NCBI GenBank assembly: GCA_029783825.1
Contig: JAREIK010000353.1
Location: 63,676 to 127,675 of the forward strand
From: Sapria himalayana
Taxonomy: Eukaryota; Streptophyta; Magnoliopsida; Malpighiales; Rafflesiaceae
Length of the DNA stretch: 64,000 nt
Direction of reading: 5' to 3'
Each line of letters begins with the position of its first letter. The stretch's first letter is position 1. Positions 36,901 to 48,900 of the stretch are shown here, piece by piece. A program made the position numbers and the translations under genes. Under the pieces are notes generated by a model. It made no database searches, had not been told where the DNA came from, and saw only the letters and a list, made by a program, of their open reading frames with translations.

Positions 36901-39900
36901 CTTGGTACATGTTCCATTTCAAATAGATGCATGAATATTTAACTCATTCTTACTCCTTTGGAATCTTACTTGGGCCTCCTTTTAGGATAGTGTCACCATC
37001 TGTTATTTCTGAATTTATTAGTTTACTCTATGATGATTCTTATCTCAAGTTATCATATCTATCAGCAAGTACATAATATTTTAATTTTACAGAGTCAGAA
37101 TTTATTTTAAAAATAAAATCTCCAAACTAATATGAGCTGGCAATTAGTAGCTCCCAAGTGAAATTTAGTTCAAACTCCAAATGAGCTGAGAGACTTGATC
37201 ACAGAGAGCTTGAGTTTATTATAAGAGAAGTAAATATATGTAGCCTATGCACAACAAAGAAAAGTCTCACATGTCAAATGATTTTGCAGCTAAAGATGAC
37301 AAATTGGTCATGTCAAGCCAATACCTCCCGATTTTGAAGCTGGATCATGTGGAAAACATGCCTAATAAACCCTAACCCAGCATGACCCATGCACTAGGCA
37401 AGGGCAACATGCTAACCCCGCACAACCCAGGCATTAAGCACGGGTCGTGCCATGCCCAACACAATTCCAACCCAGACTAACCTGAGTGCAAGCTAATGGC
37501 TAACCGTGGGTTAATAAAAAGATTGTGGGTGGGACTAAGACGAGCACAGCCAATGCACACATCACTACCTGACTCGAGAGCAAGATTGTAGCACACAGGC
37601 CAACGCCCAGGCCCTTATGCAAGGCATGAGCTGTGCCTGAGCCTATTTTCATAGGTCATGTCGTGGATAATGTTAGAGTTGATTGCTGCGATTTTGTGAG
37701 GATGCCAAAACTATAATTAATTAACACGATCCCAAAATCTCGTTAGAAAAAAAATCACTTGTCTAACGTACCTCTGCAAATATTTGAATCATTTAAATAA
37801 TAAAGTGAAAATAAATTAAAATATCAATTCCACAAATATTTAATAAGTATGTCAATCAATAAACAATGAACTAACTGCTGCTCAAGTTGAATATATATAT
37901 TAAGTTTTCAATAAGACATTCAAATTCTAGGGTTAACTCATGTTATTGTACATAATAATATTTATCTTGTATTGAACTAATGTCATGTTTATTTATTGAA
38001 TAAAAAATAGATTAGTATAAAGATATTTGTGTATCCTCTTGACATATAAGATGATCATCATCCTTGTGCTATTACTACTAGGAATGATTTATTTATAATT
38101 ATTTTCATTATATTTCAACACTGAAACCACATATCATTTCGTGTAAAGATCGTTCACATATTTATTCCTTATAGGAAATACACCAGCTGTCATTTGTAAT
38201 TAGTTTGAGTATGCATTTTTATTTTTAAATATATAATTATCTTATAGATGTGAGATAATATAATAGTAAATATGCTTGCATTTTTTATTTTATAAATGTT
38301 ATATTCATAATAATTAACAAGTAGGAAGACTTGCAGAGTTGTCGTCACCATACTAGTCTCTATCATTTGCATGTCGAGGTGTCAAACGAGGCGTGCAGGG
38401 CCGGCTCGACCCATTTTTAGCCGGCCCAACCGTGCTTTTGTGCCGGCAAGGCACGGCATGATTACTACACCGTGCCGTGCCTGGCCCGGCACGGTTCTAT
38501 GGAAGTCAGCCCGGCACGAGCCTGCGGCACGAGCCTGCGGCACGAGCCTGCGGCACGAATCCGCTTGGGTCAGCCCGGTTGGGCCGAACCCCTAATTTAA
38601 AAAAAATTAGGGGTTTGGCTGCGCGTCGTCAACCCGCTGCGCGCCAAACCTCTAATTTAAAAAAAAGTAAAGTTTTGGCGCGCGCCGTCTGAAACCCTAA
38701 TTTTTTAAAAAAATTAGGTTTCTCAGTTTGTGTCGGGGTACCATGCCAACGGGCCATAGTGCCGTGCCGAGCCAGGCACGGCACGAGCCCAGGCACGGGA
38801 AATTCCCATGCCGGGCCAGCCCAGGCACGGCCGAATCGTGCCGTGCCTTGTGCCGGATTGGGCCATCCCAGCTCGGTTGACACCTCTATTTGCATGTGAA
38901 CCATGCTATGCCTCTAACTATATGTCATAATCAATACACAACTTACATAATATGATAAAACTTATCGATTAAATATTCTACTTAACCCTTATATTATCTG
39001 AAGGTTAGTTTTTCTATATGGTACATAACAAAATAGTCTTTTATACATTCGTGATTTTTATTTCATAAATATCATACTTATAATGATTTAACTTACATAA
39101 CCTCGAGTCTTGATGTATTAGTTTATCTCACACATTAAGATAAAAAAAGATATCACATCCTTATTATATCACATGAATGTGTCTTGAAATTTACATGTCA
39201 CCCTTCATCACAGTCAACATGCATAAATTTGCATATTTGTGAAAAGTGAAAACCATAAGTTTTATTTTTAATTTATATTTATATCCATCAATGTCCAAAT
39301 AACAACATAAACATAAATATAAACATATAAATATAAACTTATATAATCATTAATTTATCACAACATAAGCATATCCATTACTTATATAAAACTTAATTTA
39401 GTCGGACTATTAAAGAGAAAATTATATGAAATGTATTAAGAGATATTTCAGGAATTCGAGTGTTCTTAATGAGTGTTCAAATGAAAATCTAAGAATATAA
39501 CACTAATTCTAATGGAGTATTATTTGTGTTTGCCTTGAATTTACCATAAATGAGTGTCAGAATTATATTGCCTATAATTCTTGGTATGTGTGGGGTTCGT
39601 ATTTTCCTCATTTTTTTTCTCCTCTTTTTAGTATCGCTTTTATATTTTGGGAATTCATGCAATGTTTTAAGTTGAAAATTACAATACAAACTTTAGGTAA
39701 TGATTTTATAATCTTTTCAATACTTTTCAAGAACACTAATATTGAGATGCTTAGAATAGTCGAGATTAATGTATTTACTCTCAATAATATAGAATCATGT
39801 TGCTAGAATTATCAAACTTTGATCTAAACTTTCTAAGCAAAATGACATGATATTATAATTATCACGACCAAAACAACTATTCACTATAACACAAAATTTA

Positions 39901-42900
39901 AAATAATATGATTGTGACTCAAAAAAAATATCATGACCATATGTTGCATAATAAAATATTTATATCAACTTAATTATAAAGTCATAACATATAAAGAATA
40001 ATATATTTATTTTTTTTATAATTTCATGACCAAGAAGTGATGTCTCACCTACTCATTAATAAGCATGGAAATGTACCAAAAGTTATAACATTAATTATCA
40101 TGACTCTATTATTTTTCTCTCTTGCAAGTATTTACTCTATCGAGTCTACTAATTTTATCCTAAATATCATAACCATGATGATTGTATTATACTGTAAAAT
40201 ACATGTGTCAACTTAATAATAAAATCATAGCATACAAAGAATATCATTACTATTTTTTGTAGTGTTGTAGTCAATAAGAAATATCATAACTATTTAAGAA
40301 TAAGTTTGAAAGATGTACCCACGTGCACGTCGTGACAAGGAAATTATCACGACTCTTTATTACTTCTCTCCCCTCCAAATATTTATTCAACTAAGTCTAT
40401 TAATTTTATTCAAAATCAATAAGATTCAATAATATTTATTTATTTATTTCAAAATAAAAATTTAATAAACACTCTCTAATAAATATTAGAATAAGTATAA
40501 ACCCAACAAAATATACTCGTCAAATGATCAAAAAAAATTAGTATGTAAAGTGTCAAACAATGCTAAGCCCGTTTTCCACCTCTACTTATAGTAGAATCTT
40601 TTTTATCTCAATCATCCAATTGGTCTCTAGAAAAAAAAATTATATACCTTATTTCACAAATTTTGTTACTCTTTATTTTTTTTGTATCTTTTATTATTTA
40701 ACTTAATAATACTAAAATATTAAAGTCATCTTCTAAGATATTATTTTATTTGAGATAGTTTTAGATCATTATAAAAAAGAAATATTATTTCACTAATAAA
40801 CTTAGGAACAAATAGCTCAAATTAAAAAAAAATCCATTATTGATTACATGAGTGTCCGCTATGAATACTTATTAATTATTATAAGAGAATTTACTCCTAA
40901 TTTTAAATTTAAATATCATGATATTTTTTCTCTAATGATCAAAATAGTCTTGATATGTATATTTATCTCATTTGTAATATCTTATAGATTAATGATATAT
41001 AAATTTGATATGAAAAATATATATCTTCACGATGACTTTGAGAAGATTTATATGTAGTTAATTTTCAAGATCATACAAAATACTTATATCTGATTTATAG
41101 ATTGCAAAAAATCTTATACAACCTAAAATAATTCCTTATTTTTTTGAAAGAATTTAAATTGCATACTTATTTTGTTAGTTACATTAGTAAATGATATCTT
41201 AATTATAAGAGATTATAAGTTAGAAATCACACAACTCAAAAAATATCTTTACTCACCATTTAAGATTAAGTTACATAGACTAGAATATTTTCTTAGAATT
41301 AAAATGACATATGATTGCATGAGTATCCACTATGAATATTTATTATGAGAGATTTTACAAAGTTTAAGAATAGAATATAATGATATTTTCTCTCTAATGA
41401 TAAAAATAGTCTCAGTGTGTATATTTATCTCACTTGTAGTCATAGTTATTAAATCATAATTCGAATAGAAAATCACAATACTTAATTAGTGAATCGAGAA
41501 TCGAGAATTAAGAATCGAGAATCAAATCGTGAAATAAATTTTTTGTAATATTTTTTCAATTTTATTAATTTCTATTTATTACAGTTTGTAATTTTTTTTG
41601 TATTTAGTTTTTAATTTTTATGATTTTTTTGGTATTTTATTACTTTTTCACGTTAAATTGGTAATACCATAGGTTTGAGTTATTTTTTTCATGTTAATTA
41701 ATTCTTACAGCTGATAATTTTTTTTTGGTATTTTAGTTTTTATTTTTGTAATTTTTTGAGAATCTTGGCACCTTAAAAATTAGTATTAAATTAATTCATA
41801 TAAATCAATTCATGATACAGTAATTCAATCTTCGATTTATTTATAATTTTGATTCGTTTAAAAAATCAGATTATTTACCCCCTAAATCATGAATTGAATT
41901 ATGAATCATATGATTTTAATAATAATATTTGTAGTATCTCATGAATAAATAATATATCAATTTGATATGAAAGATATCTCTTCATGGGGACTTTGAGGAG
42001 GTATATATGAAGTAGTCACCTATTTTTCAAGATCATATATAATACTTAGATCTGATTTGTAGATTACAAAAAGATTTATACAACCTAAAATAATTATTCC
42101 TTATTTTTTTCAAAAGAATTCAGATTAGATATTTATTTTATTAATTACATATGTAAATGACACTTTCACTATGAGAGATTATAAATTAGAAATCAAATAA
42201 TTCAAGAAATATCTTTACTCGTAATTTCAAATGAATTTTTATAGACTCATATAATTTCTTAAAATTGAGATAATAAATGAACATATAGATTTTATATGAT
42301 CACAAATAAGATTTATCTTGCATACTCTATCATATATTGATCTTTTGGATTGCATTCCAACAAATATATTTATTAAGCCATGTACTATTTTTTTGTCTAA
42401 TGATGATCCTCCAATTTATTTGAATACAACTTGAAAAATTATATGAAAAATTAATTATATAACTATTATCAAATCAAATATAATTTATATAGTTAATATA
42501 ATTAATCATTTATTACATTTTCCATGAGAAACTGACATTGACATAATTTGTCCCATTCTTAAATATAAGAAGAAAAAAATTGTCGCTTTATCATTCGAGG
42601 ATCATAGACATCTTCAGCTTGTCAAGTATTCAGACACCATTTGAGCATCAATTTGCATAGAGGTTAATTATAAGTTATTATATTTTTTTGAAATACAATC
42701 TTTTCTTTCAAAAAAATAATAAAAAATTATCTTTAGATTCAGTATGGAAATATAGTATAAGGCGATAATCACAATAATCTGTGAGATTTTTTTAGATCAT
42801 GCATCTACTTGTGGAGATCAAATTGATAGTCACTTCTCTCATTATTTTATACTTTGATAATCAAAAAGTAAGACATATAATCTTGAATCTAGTATTTCAT

Positions 42901-45900
42901 GAGCATTTAAAACACAGAGTATAAATTATTATTTTTTTCTCATGAAGAATGTTCAAGACTAGATAATAGTCAACTTATATTCCTACTAGATATCAGCTAA
43001 CCGATATATTAATGAATGTCTGGAGAAAATATCATCATATTTTGCTTTTTTTTCAAGTTTAATGTTCTATATGTTTATGCAAAAATGTTATCGTTAAAAT
43101 ATTTTTTATTTTATTTTCTTGCGGTTATTATACAAGAACATATGTAGGTTACCCCAATCCTCTATTTTCCTTATATATAAATTGGGGTTTGTTGATTGTA
43201 TCTATTGATCATTTCATGTTTTGTGAATTTACATTATTATGAGCTCGTGTTCATTATATTCTACACTATTATTTAGTTATTTAGTTGTAAACCATCAAAT
43301 TCAGATAAGATTACTTATTAGGTAGGGTTTTTCTTAAGTACATGATAAGTCTTAAATATCATAACAATTGAGAGTGATAGAGTAGCAGCTATTAGACTTT
43401 ACTATACTTCAAGTATATTATATGGTGATTCATGTCTTTTCATATACTAAAAAGAGAAAGATGTTACTACTCAAATTGATATAGAAAAATAAGAAGCGCT
43501 AGTAAGATCAAAGGAGATATACATAAGATGATTATTTGGTTTTGCATCCCAAGCTACAACACTTTTATTTAACAATAAGGGTATTCTACAAACTATCCAA
43601 CATAATTATTAGTCATCAAGAAGTATACCTACTGGCAAGATACTAAATTGCATAGAGGAATGTCATATTTCTCCTTAGGGACATTATATGTTTTTATAGT
43701 GCTCCAAAGATTTCACCTTATTCTTCAATTTATTTGTTACTAATTCCAAGGTAATTGACTTGGTACCCAATAATAGAGGTGTCAAACGTGCCGGCCCGGC
43801 CCGGCACGTTCTTAAACCGTGCCCGGGTTAAGAACTTACCGTGCCGTGCCGTGCCTGGCCCGGCATGGCTCGTGCCTTGGCACAGCACGGGTCCATCCCG
43901 TGCCGGTTCACGCAGGCATGCGTGGCACTGGCGGCGTGTCACGTGTGGCGTGAGTCGTGATCCGTCCGGCCGTCCCCTTGCACCTTGCACGTGACTGACC
44001 TCATTGCTTTTACCGGGTAATTTATTTTATGTTTTTTTGTACTTTCTCTCTCTAAAGCTTCTCTCTCTAGAAAAACTTACGAAAAATAAAAAATGACAAA
44101 TACACCTAACACGTATTTAAATTTGGAAAATGAAAATGTTAGTGTTACACAGACGTCTGTGGCTCCTGAAGCTTTGGTTTCTCCTGTCGTCTCATCCCAA
44201 AGTTCTAAAAAACAAAAAACTAGGAGAACTTCTGTAGTTTGGACACATTTTAAAATCCTAACACAAGTAGATGTTAGGGGTGAGGAACTTGAAATGGCAC
44301 AGTGCAAATATTGTATGAGACTTTTAACATGCAAGAGTACATGTGGGACTGGGCACCTCAAGAGGCATGCTGAAATATGCTCCAAAAAACATGGACCCTT
44401 AGATCCTAGGCAAACCCAACTTGGCACTATATTTTTTGAGACTGGATCGAGTTCAGTCTCAAAGTTTACTCCCTTCGTATACTCCAGCGAGTTGGGTAGG
44501 GATGGCATGGCCAGGCTCATCACATTGATGGGTCTTCCGATCAGATTTTCGGAAGATCCGAGGGTAGTGTGCATCATGCAGACTTATTTTCAGCCATCCT
44601 ATCGTAGGATTCCTATGTCCACATCTAGGAGTGACATACTAAAGATATATAAGTTAGAAAAACAAAAAATAATTAAGGAATTTTTGGCATTTAGTGGAGT
44701 GGTGTCCGTAACGTCCGATATATGGACATGTCACGATAATTCTTCTTATGCATGTCTCACGAGTCATTATGTAGATTCTAACTGGACAATCAATAAAAAA
44801 ATATTAGGATTCACTGAGATTCTTCATCCTCATAATGGCCCAGCCATTTTTGAGTGTATGATGAAAATATTTAGGGAATATAAAATTCAAAATAAAATTT
44901 TTAATGTCACTTTCGATAATGCTGCGAATAATGGAGTAGCGATCAATATGTTTGTTAGGAATATTAGAGACGCACCATTAGGAGAGATCTTTCATGTCAG
45001 ATGCATGTGTCATGTTATTAACCTGATAGTTCAAGCGGGTATGAAGGTCTGTTCCCCCGCGTTGGAAAATATACGCAATGTACTCAAGTATATTCGCACT
45101 CCTCGCAGACTACAAGAGTTTGGTAATCTCTGTTTGTCTGCGAATCTTAAGAAGAAGAAATTCCAATCGGATGTGAGACATCGTTGGAATTACACGTACC
45201 TGATGTTGAAATCATGTGTTGGATACAAACACGTGATATCCGACTACGTCAATAGTAAGAGTGGCGAACTTGTTATTGACGACACTGACTGGGCTTCAGG
45301 AATTTTATTTATGAAATTCCTGAAGATATTTTATGACACGACGAACATGTATTCGTCGGTTTATACGCCCACCACTTGCATTGCACTCCGTTGCATATGC
45401 AATATTAGTAGCATGTTTAGGAAGTATCGAGCGGACCCGACGCTTAGCCATATGGTTGCAGAGATGGAGACCAAGTACCTGAAGTACTAGTCCACCATTC
45501 CATCTCTTTATTGCCTCGCAGCATGCATGGACCCTAGGGCTAAGGTGGAAGGGGTTGAAAACACCCTGACTTTCATTTCCTCATGCATGAACCTGGAAGA
45601 GCCACCTGAAGGGTTCATTTATGAGAAGTTGACAGACCTGTTCACATACTACGATACTAGGTATGGTGGTGGTGGTGGTGGTGGTGAGACTGTGAGTACG
45701 GACACTGATACCTTGTTCGGAGATAACGATTATTCCATTAACCTAGCGAGGGGGAAACGTAGGGGTGGACCATCACATAGGAGCGAGCTGTCTCGGTACT
45801 TAGATACCGATTACTGCTCAATCCTATCACCTTCTGATAATAATAATCTTGATTTATTACAGTGGTGGAAATCATATGAGTCCGCCTATCCCGTGCTATC

Positions 45901-48900
45901 TAGGATGGCACGGGATCTACTGACTCCTCCGGTGTCGAGCGTAGCATCGGAGTCTGCTTTTTCTGTTGCAGTGAACGTGATTTCAGATAGGAGATCGAGA
46001 TTACGTCCAGATATGGTGGAGGCCTTGGCATGTTTGAAGGATTGGGAAGAATCGAGATTTAGCATCAGTGATCGTGCTGAAGCTGGGACTGTGACAGACA
46101 CTGCAGTCGCATCCACATCCACTACGATGGCGGAGGAGCTGATTGCCGATGATGATGATCCATATGATACTGATCTTGATGTTGTGGCTGATGATTCTCA
46201 TGATATGCCGCTTGACGATTGATGCTCATATGCTCTTTTTTTTCGATGTTTTTTTATTTATTTTATTTATGCGCTTTGTTTGTACTTTGTACCATACGTT
46301 GTGTTGAAACTTATACTTGTTTTGTTCGGACTATTGGTTTCAAAAACATGATTGGTAATTTTTCATTTGTGTAGTTTAATTTTTTTTTAATTTTAATTTT
46401 TACTAACTTAATGTATTTATTTATTATTTTACGATTTAAATTTTATTTTAAAAATTAATAACTTTAAATTTTAATATATAATTAATAAATTATAATAATA
46501 AAAAAAGCTAAACTTATTTGTGTAGATAAGGTCATCGTCACATGGTGGCGCATCCAGCCTCATGACCAATTGGACTACCAATGCTATTGGTTTTATATAA
46601 CTTATTTTATTATAAAAACCCCTCTTAGACATTAATCACTTTTAATCATTTTCTAGTTTTTTAAAATTCTAATAATAAAAATAATTGATCATTAAATCTC
46701 AATATATCAATTACACTAGATATTTTAATTGTCATGTATAAATTAAAATCTCAATTAATCTAGTACTTTTTTTTTATTCAACAAAACAAATTCATTTCAA
46801 TTTAACCCTCATATATCTTCTTGATCATGCTTGTAAAATAATTTTTTTTATAAAATAATCCTTTTTATTTTAAAAAACAAATTCAACATTAACAATCTAT
46901 CATATTTACTCTTAATACAAATAACATGATTTAAATATCTAGTTTTTCATGTTAATTAATTTAAATATATTTTTGTACTTTCTTTAATATTTAGTGTATT
47001 ATATAAATTATCATACTCTTTTTTTATTCCTCCTACTACTTCTCTACAAACTTCAAAATTATCGAGCCTAATACACATAGCACGGCTTGCTTTAATCTTA
47101 TGATAACACCATATGAGACGCACACATTGATGCGCGGCTCAAGGAGAGGTGTCAACAAAACACCTTCGGGCATAAAAAAAAGCATTCCAATTTCAAGAGA
47201 ATACAAGAAACATTTCAGTTTAGGAAAAATATCAAAATGCCAATACTCCCGCAATGTTCCAGATTCGAGAGATTCACAGCTTTGCACAGGTATCTCAATG
47301 TCATCTCCGTCCAAGTGAACAAGCTAACACAGTTTGTTTCACAGACGAGCTTGCACAGCTCATTCCCTGAATGAGCTCCAACTCCTTCTGAGAATGAGCT
47401 GTGCACAGCTCTTTCCAAGTACGAGCTCGGATAGCTTGGAACGAGCCTAATGTTTTCTCCTTTTAAAACAATAGTCAAAACCTTTAAATATATTCTCACT
47501 AATAATTTGTTATACCTTAGCATTTCACCACCATGTTGCATTTTCATAATCATCTCATCTTTGGTGTCTATTCATTCTTTATTTGTTTCACAACTCATTT
47601 AATTTATGATATTTTTATAAAATTTGGTAGTGCTGATTATCTTTATATCTTAAAATTTTTTTACTTTTCATAATTAGATTACCATCAAAGATTATGTCTA
47701 ATTTTTTTAACTTATATCACTATTTGATGTCCACCAAATTTTCTTAGTTTAACTTAACCTGAACCCACTTGAAATGTTCTATTATTCTTTTTAAGACAAA
47801 TTTTATAGAATTAAAAATTTGAGTTAACTCTCATAATATAATCTAATAATTTTTAACCAACTCACATGTTCTTAAAAAAATTAATTTTATTTTTATGATG
47901 ATAACGAATATAATTCACCAAATGTTATTTTTCTTATAAATAATATCAACAACATTGAGATCACAATCTAAGAACAAAACATCACAACTAATACAAAAGT
48001 CTCCCCACCAAGTAGGGTATGAAAGAGAAAATCATCGACAAATAATAAATTCAAAATAAAAATCAAAATATAAATTTTGACCTTCTATCCAAAGAGACCG
48101 TACCTAGTGCACCGGGATTTTGATTAGCATTGAATTTAAGAAAAGTTAACATTTTGACAATCTTATTACGAAAAATTAAAGAGTCAATATTTATTAAATC
48201 TCGATTTCAATACGTAATACTTTTGGACAAAGGCAATAAGTCATAACTGAGGATAATTAAGTTGTAACTCATGAAAATTTTTGTAGCAGGAAATGGTCAT
48301 ACTCAGTGCACAAAGCTCCAACTTTAGTGCGAGGTCTAAGAGATTAATATTTCAACAATCTTACCTCCAAAAATTAGAGACTTCATTTGATGAGTTTCGA
48401 ACCTGAGACCTACTACCATGAATAAAAGTATTTGTCATTACATCAAGACAGAACCTCCAATATATGCATACAACACAATGACTTATTAAATGATCAATCA
48501 TCCCAATTATTCTCGCTAAAATAGATTTAACTTCAAATTTTTTATGAAATGCAGTATGTTAGTATATAATCTTAGGCATATTGTAATAATATTTCAAAAA
48601 TTTGATGTCAAAATGAAAATCAATTAATTCCCTCATTCACCACCAACCTATATGACAAACTCTATAGTGTTCATAAAGTTTTAATGTTGATCATTTTAGT
48701 CATTATAATTTATTAAAATTGCAAAACATCATCATAAAAAAAATCACAAATAATGATTTTGATATATTATCTGGAGCAGAATTGCTTCTGGTGGGTAATA
48801 AATGCAAATAATTACCCCAAGAACAGAAAATTCATTTTCATTATAATCAAGTATGCTTAGCTTGGGATTATAGATATTGTCATCTGGTAATTGGTATCAA

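Larger units (their letters stand above)
35599..43085 (+). mobile_element. Copia LTR retrotransposon, internal part with nested inserts
   Basis: This is the body between two similar LTRs inside the large GBF intron, opposite in orientation to the gene. It holds pol relics at 40846-42960. It is interrupted by an LTR-like repeat (36030-37260), a worn hAT derivative (37287-37680), a 515-bp hAT MITE (38374-38888) and a 488-bp insert (41441-41928). 38897-40845 is AT-rich and shows no recognisable gag or integrase. The element is dead. Confidence 0.65.

Noticed and set aside
38371..38904. GC-rich Arg/Pro/Ala frames on both strands
   Set aside because: Lie inside a non-autonomous hAT element; GC-rich ends keep frames open by chance.
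44077..44577. 166-codon minus-strand frame
   Set aside because: Antisense shadow of the hAT transposase coding strand.
46505..46620. Possible tRNA gene on the minus strand
   Set aside because: Some tRNA-like text but no closing acceptor stem or full T-arm; better seen as a SINE or tRNA-related scrap.
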